Assembly (NCBI GenBank): GCA_016928525.1
Contig: JAFGKO010000044.1
Location: 1 to 6,516 of the forward strand
Reading direction: 5' to 3'
Origin: Anaerolineales bacterium
GTDB taxonomy: Bacteria; Chloroflexota; Anaerolineae; Anaerolineales; Villigracilaceae
Length of the DNA: 6,516 nucleotides
Shown here piece after piece: positions 1 to 6,374 of the stretch. Numbering within the stretch: position 1 is the stretch's first letter; the number at the start of each line of letters is the position of its first letter. The notes beneath the pieces were generated by a model. That model was not told the origin of the DNA and ran no database searches. It saw only the letters and a list, made by a program, of their open reading frames with translations. The translations under genes were made by a program, and so were the position numbers.

Positions 1-899
1 CGGCCCTCGTCGCGCAGGTCGTGGTTCTCGACGAAGGTGACGGTGGTCTGCGGTTGCTTTTGCAGCACGGTCTCCCAGGTCGCCAGGTTACGCAGGCTGA
101 AACCATACTGGTCACACAGCGCCTTGAGCATCTCGCGCAGGGGGAAGTCGAAGGCATCCACCGGGTTGGAGTTGGAGAAGTTGGCCAGATCGACCCAGTC
201 CTCGATAGCGTGCGCGTTGTCCCAAAACTCGGCCACACCGTAGGGATAGAATGGCTTCCCGTCCCTTATGTAACGGTATTCCTGGATGGCGGTGATCGTG
301 TTAGCCCCATAGCCCTTGACGTAGTCGTAACGGAAGCCATCGAAACCGATCTCCTCGATCAACCAGCGCGCCAATTTCAGGATTTCGGCATAGACGTAGG
401 GATTGCGATGCGACAGGTCAGGCATGTCGCCGAACGCGCCTTCGTCCCAACTCTCGTACATGGACGGGTGGAAGCATTCCCAGTTGCGCGGGAACTTTTC
501 GCTCTCTGGCTTGAACAAGGTCCAGCGTTCCTGCCCGGTGAGGGGATTGACTTCCTGCTCGTCCGCGCCGGAGTTGTGGTTGATGACCACGTCCGCGATC
601 ACGCCCAGCTTATGTTTGTGCGCCGTTTCGATGAGACTCAGCAGCTCCTTCCTGGTTCCGAACCAGGTCGGGAGGCTGCCTTTCTGGTCGAACTCGCCCA
701 GGTCGTAGTAATCATAGGGGTCGTAGCCCATCGAGAAACCGCCTAGGTTGGCGGCCTTGTGGATCGGCGGTAACCACAGCGACGTAAACCCGACTTCCGC
801 CAGCGCCGGGATTTGCCTGGTGATGTGTTTCCACCATTTGAATTCTTTTTTCTCTTCGCGGGGACAGTCCCAGTAAAAGGCTTGCAGCATGACGCCCAT
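1..899 (-). CDS. GH13 alpha-amylase, archaeal/plant-like, C-terminus cut by window edge
   Basis: This gene encodes an endo-acting alpha-1,4-glucanase of glycoside hydrolase family 13. The 299 visible residues contain all four conserved regions: DVVINH (103-108), GFDGFRYD (185-192, nucleophile Asp192), GVAEFWD (221-227, general acid Glu224) and FVENHD (289-294, transition-state stabiliser Asp294). The N-terminus begins directly with strand 1 of the barrel (MGVMLQAFYWD), so there is no signal peptide and the enzyme is predicted to be cytoplasmic. The MGYDPYDYYDLGEF block (57-70) and the DYVKGYGAN segment after the nucleophile resemble, from memory, Pyrococcus-type (GH13_7) and plant (GH13_6) alpha-amylases more than Bacillus enzymes. 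The start at 899 is supported by CAGGAG eight bases upstream; an in-frame ATG three codons later is less well placed. The end of the barrel and domain C lie outside the window. The 142-base gap to the upstream lipoprotein gene leaves co-transcription open, and I see no convincing promoter there. The family is certain; the subfamily and exact substrate are inferred. Confidence 0.93.
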   Translation of the reverse strand, partial: MGVMLQAFYWDCPREEKKEFKWWKHITRQIPALAEVGFTSLWLPPIHKAANLGGFSMGYDPYDYYDLGEFDQKGSLPTWFGTRKELLSLIETAHKHKLGVIADVVINHNSGADEQEVNPLTGQERWTLFKPESEKFPRNWECFHPSMYESWDEGAFGDMPDLSHRNPYVYAEILKLARWLIEEIGFDGFRYDYVKGYGANTITAIQEYRYIRDGKPFYPYGVAEFWDNAHAIEDWVDLANFSNSNPVDAFDFPLREMLKALCDQYGFSLRNLATWETVLQKQPQTTVTFVENHDLRDEG

Positions 900-1041
900 G
901 GTTTGCGCTCCTGAATTGGTATGGACGTAATTTTACCCGCAAAGGGGGAAAAGAAAACAGTAGAGCAACCTCATTCAAAAAGTAGTGACAATGCACTGGA
1001 GTTCATTGGGGTGATCCCGATTTGGCAAGTGGGCTGCGAGC

Positions 1042-2889
1042 CTACGGAGCCGCACCAAACAGCGCCCCGGGAACTTCGAAGGTCTTCAGGTTTTGGCCAT
1101 CAGCTCCAATCCCTGACCACTGGAGAGTCTTCACCAGCGTGGAATCCGAATCCCTCATCGCATACATCTCGATGCTGGTTGCACCGATATTGCCGCGCCC
1201 AATGGTGACGTTCAAGGTTGATTCTCCCAGGGCTGTCGGGAACAGATCGACAACCATTTCGATGGACTGTCCCGCGTTGGCCTGTTCGATTGACTGGGTG
1301 AGCACCAGGCGGTTTTGATCGATGCGGGCATCGGATGCTTCCGGGCTGGAAGAAACAATTTGCATGTTATCGATTTGAACCCCATTCAAATCGATCGTGG
1401 TCCAGTCGGAGGTGGTGCTAACCTGTAAGCGGATGCGCAGTGCGTTGGTTTTACATGCACCAGGGTTGGCAGGCGGTGAGATGGGGATCGTTTCGGTCAA
1501 TGGAATTTCGCCCCGCAACATTTTCGTCGCCAGCCCCGCGAGCTGGAGATACCAGTCGCTTGGAAGGCATTCACCGTCTGTGTCCATCGTGATAACCTGC
1601 AATCCCTCTGGGACATCCGCGCTGGTGGCTGCGATCTTGTACATGGCGGTGCCCTCATCCACTTCATCGAACATGGCGTTATAGATCATGGTCGAGCCTG
1701 CGGAGATGGCATCGTAGACCTGCCGCCAGTACAGCTTTCCGCCGCGGCGCGGATACTCATTAAAGGGACGGCTGGGGTCCGGGTTGTGGTAGGAATGGCC
1801 CGGATAAACAACCGGCATATACTCCGCACCGCATTCCTTTGCCCGCGCAATATCGGGAATGACCGCGTGTGTGTAATAGTCATCCACCTCGGCATCCCGA
1901 ACGGCGACGCCAACCGTCCAGGGGCTGATGATATCCAACGAGCAATAATAATCTGCCCAGGCGGGATCAGATTGTGAAGGAGATTGGAGCGTACGCCACC
2001 AGATCGGCACCCCACCCATTAAGGTGACGCGGTATTTAGGGTCTGGATTGTTCTCGAAAAAGTCAACCAATTGTTGAGCCTGCTCGGGTGTACCAGGCCG
2101 ACCGTCGAACCCCAGACCCCAGATGGCCAGCACCGGTAACCCGTTATGATGCAGGTAGGTAGGGCTTTCCGTCACCCCCATTTCATCCACGAGAAATTTC
2201 CAGTCATCCTCGAGAACCTGGACGATATCGGCGAATTTTTCATTTACGCCTGTTACATCGTACATCATTGCCCATACCCGCCCGTATGCGTCAGATGCGT
2301 CGCGGACTTCGCCCGTCACGGTGTTGCGGAAATCCAGATAATAGGGGTTACTCAATTGTCCGGCGAAGCGTTGCAGGAAAACGCCGTCGATCCCGTACTC
2401 GCTCATCCATTGGAAGTGACGCAAAACCGTCTGATAGTTGGCAGCCGAGTATAGATAAGCCGGGCTCCCATCGGGGTATTTCAAATCAGTCGGACACTTT
2501 TCTGAGTCGGTCAATTCGCTGGTATCGGGCCACATATCCTCTCGATAACTCTCAGCGGTGATCGTGGTATAACCATCTTTGATCCATTGGAAATAACCAA
2601 AGAGCTTCGAACCGTCACCCGGACAGGCAAACCAGCCCTGATAACCCATCATGAGCTTGCCGGTCATGGTAGACGGATCTACTGTCGAATGTGGAAGTAT
2701 GGCCAAGCCTTCAGTTGGCGATACACTTATGGAGGTGGCGGGCTTGGAAGTGGATGAGGCAACAGGGATGGATGTGGATGCGGGAGCCGGGGTGTTTGGT
2801 ACAGATGAAGAGGCGAATCCTGGGAATGTGCAACCAGATAGCAGACATACAATAAGAAACAAAAAGAGCAGGTTGCGGCAGCGGTTCAT
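1042..2889 (-). CDS. Secreted lipoprotein with GH71/99-like glycosidase domain and C-terminal beta-rich domain
   Basis: This is a 615-residue predicted exported lipoprotein. Residues 1-20 form a type II signal peptide: a short charged start, a Leu/Phe-rich core and the lipobox LSGC with Cys20 as the lipidation site. A Ser/Thr/Pro/Ala-rich linker (about 27-62) would lift the enzyme from the membrane. Residues about 75-470 look like a TIM-barrel glycosidase of the GH71/GH99-like group: GKLMMGYQGWFACPGDGS near the start, YGIDGVFLQRF (165-175), LPVLAIWGLGFDG (251-263) and NAMFDEVDEGTAMYK (404-418). The last carries an E-x-x-E-G-T pattern (Glu409, Glu412) like the catalytic ExxE of GH99 endo-alpha-mannosidases/mannanases. 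Residues about 478-610 are strand-rich with an IDLNGVQIDNM motif and may be a carbohydrate-binding or sandwich domain; I do not recognise its family. The start at 2889 has an ideal GGAGGT four to five bases upstream. The family call comes from motif resemblance; the substrate (an alpha-mannan or alpha-glucan) is inference. Such proteins are sometimes labelled xylosidase/arabinosidase, which is less likely. Confidence 0.82.
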   Translation of the reverse strand: MNRCRNLLFLFLIVCLLSGCTFPGFASSSVPNTPAPASTSIPVASSTSKPATSISVSPTEGLAILPHSTVDPSTMTGKLMMGYQGWFACPGDGSKLFGYFQWIKDGYTTITAESYREDMWPDTSELTDSEKCPTDLKYPDGSPAYLYSAANYQTVLRHFQWMSEYGIDGVFLQRFAGQLSNPYYLDFRNTVTGEVRDASDAYGRVWAMMYDVTGVNEKFADIVQVLEDDWKFLVDEMGVTESPTYLHHNGLPVLAIWGLGFDGRPGTPEQAQQLVDFFENNPDPKYRVTLMGGVPIWWRTLQSPSQSDPAWADYYCSLDIISPWTVGVAVRDAEVDDYYTHAVIPDIARAKECGAEYMPVVYPGHSYHNPDPSRPFNEYPRRGGKLYWRQVYDAISAGSTMIYNAMFDEVDEGTAMYKIAATSADVPEGLQVITMDTDGECLPSDWYLQLAGLATKMLRGEIPLTETIPISPPANPGACKTNALRIRLQVSTTSDWTTIDLNGVQIDNMQIVSSSPEASDARIDQNRLVLTQSIEQANAGQSIEMVVDLFPTALGESTLNVTIGRGNIGATSIEMYAMRDSDSTLVKTLQWSGIGADGQNLKTFEVPGALFGAAP

Positions 2890-3032
2890 ATTACCTCCGG
2901 GGTAAAAATCCTGATGGTTTGCAGGTCAATCAAGTCAGGTTATCAATCTTAATGCTGACCAACGCCACGACAAGTAGAAGAGTCTTCTCCTTTTCCAGAC
3001 GCTAAGGCCGCCCAGTCAATCGACTTCCGAGA
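2890..3032. other. Intergenic region between VOC gene and lipoprotein gene
   Basis: This 143-base gap carries the upstream region of the lipoprotein gene. It holds one short perfect palindrome, AGAAGA-G-TCTTCT at 2976-2988, with a single-base centre. That is too tight for an RNA hairpin but is compatible with a DNA-binding site. No clear -35/-10 pair and no terminator with a T-tract were found after the VOC stop, so read-through from the VOC gene is possible. Confidence 0.4.
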
Positions 3033-3404
3033 TTAAACGTGCTGATCGAATAGGACCGGGTTGCCGTCGGGGTCCATGAGCATAAAGCTCGCCGGGCCGG
3101 TTGTACTCTCGTCCGCTTCCTCCATGATCTCCACACCCTGCGCCTTCAGGCGACGCTGGATTTCGCGCACGTCGATAAAGGCATCCAGCTTCTGGGCGTT
3201 ACTGTCCCAGCCAGGATTGAAGGTCAATATGTTCTTCTCGAACATCCCCTGGAACAGACCGATCACGCACTCTACATTCTTCATGATCAGCCAGTTCTGC
3301 GAAATGTCCCTGTGGAAGACCTCGAAATCAAGCTTCTCGTAAAATGCCTTCGAAGCGTGGATATCTTTAACCGCCAGACTGATCGAAAATGCACCGAGTT
3401 CCAT
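3033..3404 (-). CDS. VOC (glyoxalase/bleomycin-resistance fold) family protein
   Basis: This 123-residue protein has the typical length of a single-chain VOC member with two beta-alpha-beta-beta-beta modules. Module 1 covers about 4-60 (SISLAVKDIHASKAFYEKL); module 2 covers about 70-122 and ends in the family signature LMDPDGNPVLFDQHV (109-123). Such proteins dimerise and may be metal-dependent lyases, dioxygenases or drug-binding resistance proteins. Here the usual first-strand His is a Ser (near residue 7) and the usual Glu of the last strand is Leu or Phe (about 118-119). By eye it therefore seems to lack canonical metal ligands, which would favour a binding or non-metal role. The start at 3404 is chosen because AAGGAG lies six bases upstream and the VOC fold begins there. 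The open frame continues upstream to 3596, but that stretch runs antiparallel-frame through the EamA gene and has no domain content. It lies 46 bases downstream of the EamA gene, probably in one transcript, which hints at a shared small-molecule substrate. The function is unknown. Confidence 0.88.
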   Translation of the reverse strand: MELGAFSISLAVKDIHASKAFYEKLDFEVFHRDISQNWLIMKNVECVIGLFQGMFEKNILTFNPGWDSNAQKLDAFIDVREIQRRLKAQGVEIMEEADESTTGPASFMLMDPDGNPVLFDQHV

Positions 3405-3450
3405 GTTTTGCTCCTTAAAAATAAAGTGTTGGTCATCCGCTAATCTTCTA

Positions 3451-4380
3451 TTACGATTTATCCAACTCTGGCATCCCCGGCAACCAGGAGACAATTCTCC
3501 CGAGCAGGTGCGGGGGCGCCAGCGCGCCGACATACACCCCTGCCAGCACCAGCAAACCGCCCACCAGCAAAGCGCTGGTAATGGGTTCATCCGCAATCCA
3601 GGAAGCGAAGAGCACCGTCACGATTGGCATGAGGACGAGCGAATAGGATGTGGCCGAAGCCGTCCAGCGCTCGAGCACATACAAGGCCAGGACGAATGTC
3701 CCGACCGATCCAAAGAGGACCAGATAGGTGATAGCCGTCCACGTGGCAGGCAAGCTGGGCCATCCGATAGACTCTCGAGCGAGTCCAGACACCGCAAAGA
3801 GGATCGCCGCCCCCATCCCCATCGCCAACGCATTGGTCGTGATGGGGTGGGTCTTCGGGAAGGTTTTGAAGAGGACGATTGACTCTGCGATACAGGCGGC
3901 TGCCAGGACGACGGCCAACAAGGAAAGCAAAGGGACGTCGTCAATAAGCCGGCCGCTGAAAATGATGGTAATCCCGCCTACGGCAAGCAGTCCCCCGGCA
4001 AGTACTCGCCATTGGAAGGTTTCCTGACGATGCGCGATGGCCAGCAGGAAAGTCAGGAGTGGCACAAGTGCCAGGATCACCTGGAACAGTCCTGCCGGAA
4101 CCTGCAAAAGGCTCCAGTAAATCAAGGCATAGCTGATACCAAATTGTAGCGCGCCGAAAATCAAAGCGCCCACCAGCGAACGTCCTTTGGGCAATGGCAA
4201 ACGTAAAGCCAGGACGATCAGAAAAAGGATCAGCGAAGCAGCCGTAAACCGGATTGCAGCGCCAAAGAAAGGGGGGATTTCCACATTGCTAAAGCGGACC
4301 GCAATGGCGTTGTTTCCGCCCAGGATGGTCGAAACGATAAATGCGATCAGCGTAAGCCGCTCTGGTCGTTTTTCTTGCAT
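3451..4380 (-). CDS. EamA/DMT-superfamily permease
   Basis: This 309-residue inner-membrane protein has about ten hydrophobic segments, roughly at 10-29, 36-58, 68-88, 95-116, 124-142, 150-170, 184-201, 212-236, 244-262 and 268-288. They are arranged as two EamA repeats, as in drug/metabolite exporters of the YdcZ/RhaT/RarD-like superfamily. Family hallmarks are PPFFGAAIRF at the start of helix 2 and DEPITSALLVGGLLVLAGVYV in the last two helices, where Glu265 sits at the usual conserved position. A basic cytoplasmic tail follows. Members export amino acids, nucleosides or other metabolites; the substrate cannot be told from sequence. The start at 4380 is supported by GGAGG seven bases upstream. 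The VOC gene follows after 46 bases, so the two are probably co-transcribed. The 130-base gap upstream has a pair of hairpins next to the MOSC stop but only weak promoter-like sequence. Confidence 0.93.
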   Translation of the reverse strand: MQEKRPERLTLIAFIVSTILGGNNAIAVRFSNVEIPPFFGAAIRFTAASLILFLIVLALRLPLPKGRSLVGALIFGALQFGISYALIYWSLLQVPAGLFQVILALVPLLTFLLAIAHRQETFQWRVLAGGLLAVGGITIIFSGRLIDDVPLLSLLAVVLAAACIAESIVLFKTFPKTHPITTNALAMGMGAAILFAVSGLARESIGWPSLPATWTAITYLVLFGSVGTFVLALYVLERWTASATSYSLVLMPIVTVLFASWIADEPITSALLVGGLLVLAGVYVGALAPPHLLGRIVSWLPGMPELDKS

Positions 4381-4475
4381 AAAGTTACCTCCGTACTTCT
4401 AAAATCAGTATCCAATCGTTTTGTCAGTGTAACACACAGCCCGCCAGATTATCTTTATTCGTAAAAGGTATTGCT

Positions 4476-4510
4476 CGAGCCATGCTCGCCATTTGGCTCA
4501 TTTCAAATGG
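4476..4510 (-). terminator. Tandem hairpins just after the MOSC stop codon
   Basis: Two perfect stems lie immediately downstream of the MOSC stop codon: CCATTTG (4489-4495) with CAAATGG (4504-4510), loop 8; and CGAGC (4476-4480) with GCTCG (4484-4488), loop 3. No real T-tract follows on the minus strand, only a CCTTTTAC about ten bases further on. This is therefore a weak terminator or a transcript-end stabiliser at best. Confidence 0.3.
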
Positions 4511-4981
4511 TCAGGAGCTGGCGTTTGCCTGAAGCAATTTTACAGGATCCCCCACGGCAATCATCCCGTCTGCAACGACTTTCGCCATAACCCCCATTCG
4601 TCCGGCTGCCTCATGTGGGGAATGGCCCTGAATATGCTCGAAACGCTGGCAGCCCGTGCGCTGGTTGACCACTTCCACGCAAGCATGATCGCCGATTTGA
4701 AAACGGTCGCCCGCTTCCAATTTCCCTACATCCAAACCCCGGATGACAATTTGCTCCCCCATCTGGCCGGGCTGCGTGTTATAACCCTCCTTGCGCAAAG
4801 CTTCCAGGGTTTCGAATGACATGATGTTCAAATTGCGCCTGGGATGGCCACCTTTGCGGTCGCCTTCGATGCCGTATCCTGCAACCAAATGGGCAGAGTT
4901 GAGCGGAATACGCAGGTAATGGTCCCCCTGGTCAGTAACTGTGCCTTCCGGTTTGTAAACGATGCTGGTTACACTAATCAT
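4511..4981 (-). CDS. Stand-alone MOSC domain protein
   Basis: This 156-residue protein consists almost entirely of one MOSC domain, the C-terminal module of molybdenum-cofactor sulfurases. It has the conserved landmarks GYGIEGDRKGGHPRRNLNIMS (about 35-55), PGQMGEQIVIRG (71-82), LEAGDRFQIGD (89-99), the Cys-containing strand VVNQRTGCQRF (104-114, Cys111) and a final GVMAKVVADGMIAVGDPVKL (130-149). In MOSC proteins the conserved Cys is thought to carry or transfer sulfur, or to sit near the pterin-molybdenum site; small stand-alone members resemble YiiM/YuaD-type proteins linked to detoxification of N-hydroxylated compounds. That role is family knowledge and is not shown here. No Fe-S or PLP domain is fused. 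The start at 4981 has AAGGA about ten bases upstream, a little far but acceptable. No molybdenum-cofactor enzyme lies nearby, so the partner is unknown. A long structured gap separates it from the LysE-type gene upstream. Confidence 0.9.
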   Translation of the reverse strand: MISVTSIVYKPEGTVTDQGDHYLRIPLNSAHLVAGYGIEGDRKGGHPRRNLNIMSFETLEALRKEGYNTQPGQMGEQIVIRGLDVGKLEAGDRFQIGDHACVEVVNQRTGCQRFEHIQGHSPHEAAGRMGVMAKVVADGMIAVGDPVKLLQANASS

Positions 4982-5049
4982 TCTTTTCGTATCCTTTCAC
5001 CGATAAATTGGTTAGCTACCTGAAGCTTTTAAATTTTTCAACCTGCTGT

Positions 5050-5199
5050 CGGTGGTCGAGTACCGCCTGTGCCCCGAAGGGGTGCGAAGCGGAGTATCGC
5101 CCGTCCTGGCGTTCCGGGCCAGGGAGACCACGGAATTCAAGACTTCTTTAGCTATTTTGGTCTCGATATGGCGGAAAAACACCGCCTACTCGACCAACG
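5050..5199. repeat. Composite palindromic intergenic repeat, about 150 bases
   Basis: The block is bounded by near-perfect inverted ends, CGGTGGTCGAGTA (5050-5062) and TACTCGACCAACG (5187-5199), matching at 12 of 13 positions. Three hairpins lie inside: a stem built from CCGC/GCGG and CCCC/GGGG around a GAA loop (about 5063-5092); CCTGGC (5105-5110) with GCCAGG (5118-5123); and GGCGG (5170-5174) with CCGCC (5182-5186) around AAAAACA. The right hairpin is flanked by GGTCTCGATA and TACTCGACC, giving the layout GGTC-TCGATA-hairpin-TACTCGACC. The left hairpin shows the same layout reversed (GGTCGAGTA-hairpin-AGTATCG). I read this as two copies of a short dispersed palindrome, as seen in intergenic regions of Chloroflexota and some other bacteria, with extra sequence between them. 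No coding content and no obvious target-site duplication. It could act as a terminator for the LysE-type gene or as a leader structure for the MOSC gene. Confidence 0.7.
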
Positions 5200-5294
5200 A
5201 AATACTTTTTAAACAAACTATCAGGCAATTAGATAAAATAACAGTCCATTGTAAACCTTATCAAATTATGGTAACAACTGGTTATATTTTCCCA

Positions 5295-5303
5295 AGTATA
5301 GCA
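5295..5303 (-). promoter_or_regulatory. Candidate extended -10 promoter element for the MOSC gene
   Basis: On the minus strand TGCTATACT reads as an extended -10 (TGn followed by TATACT, five of six matches to TATAAT). The -35 region is only T-rich, which extended -10 promoters tolerate. Transcription would begin near 5288, giving a leader of about 300 bases that includes the whole hairpin repeat. It is a motif match only. Confidence 0.35.
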
Positions 5304-5351
5304 CCCTATTTTTGTCTAAAAACTCGAATTTCCCCATGATCCGTGTTCTTT

Positions 5352-5990
5352 TTACTTGCTCAAGGTATTATGTGATAGTGCTGCCGTCACCCCCAAACCG
5401 ATATACACGCTCCCCACGAGATAGCGGTCCGCGCGCAGAAAGGACTGGTTCCTTTTCAGCCAGCCGCCTGCCGTGCTTGCCAGGAGCGCATACATGCTAT
5501 CCGTCACGATGGCCATCATCACGAACATACCACCCAGCAGTAGGAGTTGCAAGGTCACCGAGCCCGCCGACGGATCGACAAACTGTGGCAGGAAGGCCAG
5601 AAAGAACAGGGCGGTCTTCGGGTTGAGGATCGCCACCAGCACGCCTTGGGAGTAAATGCGCCGCAGGCTTTGCGGTTGCAAACTGGCGATTTCGTGGTCC
5701 TGGGAGCGCGTCAACAAGCGGCGGACACCTAGGTAAATCAGGTAGGCTGCACCCAGATATTTGACAATCGAAAAGGCCAGCGCGGACGACATCAGGATCG
5801 CCGATAGTCCTAAAGTCGCCGCCAGCACATGGACGGAGTTCCCGCTCTCGATGCTGAGCACCGACACGAAGCCCGCTAGGCGGCCCTGGTCCATGCCCCG
5901 GGCGATGATGTAGAGCACCGCCGGGCCGGGGGTAAGCAACAGGATGAGCGCGGCCAGCAAGAACACGGGTAAGTTTGTCAAATGGACCAC
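5352..5990 (-). CDS. LysE/RhtB-family amino-acid exporter, GTG start
   Basis: This 212-residue inner-membrane protein has the usual length and six-helix pattern of the LysE/RhtB translocators. Conserved signatures are LLLTPGPAVLYIIARG (17-32, in the first helix and loop), IESGNSVHVLAATLGLS (47-63, matching the family G-x-x-x-G/H pattern, though the usual glycines are partly replaced), KYLGAAYLIYLGVRRL (77-92) and the strongly conserved NPKTALFFLAFLPQFV (123-138). Members export amino acids such as lysine, threonine, homoserine lactone or leucine using the proton gradient; the substrate here cannot be assigned. The start is GTG at 5990, supported by AAGGAG five bases upstream and by alignment to the family N-terminus; no in-frame ATG lies nearby. 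A frame-shifted open stretch over 5497-6087 is a shadow. The gene stands alone: upstream is a structured non-coding region and downstream the hairpin repeat. Confidence 0.93.
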   Translation of the reverse strand: MVHLTNLPVFLLAALILLLTPGPAVLYIIARGMDQGRLAGFVSVLSIESGNSVHVLAATLGLSAILMSSALAFSIVKYLGAAYLIYLGVRRLLTRSQDHEIASLQPQSLRRIYSQGVLVAILNPKTALFFLAFLPQFVDPSAGSVTLQLLLLGGMFVMMAIVTDSMYALLASTAGGWLKRNQSFLRADRYLVGSVYIGLGVTAALSHNTLSK

Positions 5991-6044
5991 TGGAACTCCT
6001 TATCTTAATTTCTCTCCAACCACTACAAGCGAGGATTGGCAAGC

Positions 6045-6074
6045 CTAATATGTCCACGTTGAATTCTACATCAA
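6045..6074 (-). promoter_or_regulatory. Weak candidate promoter of the LysE-type gene
   Basis: On the minus strand TTGATG (6069-6074) and TATTAG (6045-6050) are separated by 18 bases. Each matches four of six sigma-70 consensus positions. The transcript would start near 6038 and have a leader of about 48 bases. The match is weak and could be chance. Confidence 0.25.
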
Positions 6075-6165
6075 AGTGAATATCCACTGATTAAAACAAG
6101 GCGGCGAGCATGGATATGGATGCCCTGCCGGTTGTTGGTGGAGGTGCAGGGTTGAGCAAAAAGCT

Positions 6166-6202
6166 AGCCCCTAAAGGTCTGCGAGACCTTTAGGGGCTTT
6201 TT
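6166..6202 (+). terminator. Rho-independent terminator, perfect 15-bp stem, probably bidirectional
   Basis: AGCCCCTAAAGGTCT (6166-6180), loop GCG, and AGACCTTTAGGGGCT (6184-6198) pair without mismatch. Four further Ts follow on the plus strand, so the T run is five long from 6198. On the minus strand the stem is followed by AGCTTTTTGC, so termination in both directions is plausible and would shield the LysE-type gene from transcription coming from the right. No plus-strand gene upstream needs it within the window. Confidence 0.85.
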
Positions 6203-6226
6203 ATGCGGCATCAAGACAGTTTCCTA

Positions 6227-6356
6227 AACGAGTCCTGACTCGTTCGAAATCGTCTGCCGACTCGTTCGAAATCCTCTGCCCGAACGATTAAATCCTTCGG
6301 CGACTCGTTTGGGATCGTCTGCCCGGACGATTAAATCGTCCGCCGACTCGTTTGTG
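6227..6356. repeat. Degenerate tandem array of alternating 21-22 base units
   Basis: Type A units begin GACTCGTT and run GACTCGTTCGAAATCG... to TCTGCC; they start at 6237, 6259 and 6302, and a diverged copy starts at 6345. Type B units are palindromic: 6324-6342 is CGGACGATTAAATCGTCCG, a perfect 19-base inverted repeat with a central A, and 6281-6299 is the same with one mismatched pair. The order is A-A-B-A-B-A. An opening AACGAGTC (6227-6234) pairs with GACTCGTT (6237-6244) of the first A unit. There are no unique spacers, so it is not CRISPR. It could be a protein-binding array (iteron- or operator-like), a decaying minisatellite, or part of a structured RNA. The units follow the terminator directly. 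Confidence 0.75.
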
Positions 6357-6374
6357 AGATGAAGAATATAAATT

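Larger units (their letters stand above)
4982..5351. other. 370-base intergenic region: hairpin-repeat block plus AT-rich block
   Basis: No gene is supported here. The left third (4982-5049) is the immediate leader of the MOSC gene. The middle (5050-5199) is a GC-rich hairpin repeat, listed separately. The right part (5200-5351) is strikingly AT-rich with runs such as AATACTTTTTAAAC and holds a candidate extended -10 for the MOSC gene. The sharp base-composition change at about 5200 suggests that the GC-rich block was inserted into an AT-rich spacer. A plus-strand open frame across 5052-5339 has no ribosome-binding site or recognisable protein and is rejected. Confidence 0.5.

Noticed and set aside
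21..746. Long plus-strand open frame opposite the amylase gene
   Set aside because: It is the antisense shadow of a gene with all four GH13 motifs, has no domain content of its own, and starts without a ribosome-binding site.
900..1041. Promoter for the amylase gene
   Set aside because: A TAAAAT hexamer lies on the minus strand near 935-940, but no acceptable -35 is found at the right distance, so it was not listed.
3405..3596. Possible N-terminal extension of the VOC protein
   Set aside because: The open frame continues upstream, but the added residues are a frame-shifted reading of the EamA gene, while AAGGAG and the domain start both fit 3404.
4982..5288. Molybdenum-cofactor riboswitch in the leader of the MOSC gene
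   Set aside because: The leader is structured, but the hairpins belong to a repeat with symmetrical ends and I see none of the expected conserved core; proximity to a MOSC gene alone is not evidence.
5052..5339. Plus-strand open frame in the gap before the MOSC gene
   Set aside because: It runs through the hairpin repeat and the AT-rich block, has no ribosome-binding site and gives a low-complexity product without a domain.
5497..6087. Minus-strand frame overlapping the LysE-type gene
   Set aside because: It is another reading frame of the exporter gene; its proline/arginine-rich product has no recognisable domain, and the exporter frame has all family signatures.
6237..6356. CRISPR array
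   Set aside because: The repeats are 21-22 bases, abut one another with no unique spacers, and vary between copies.
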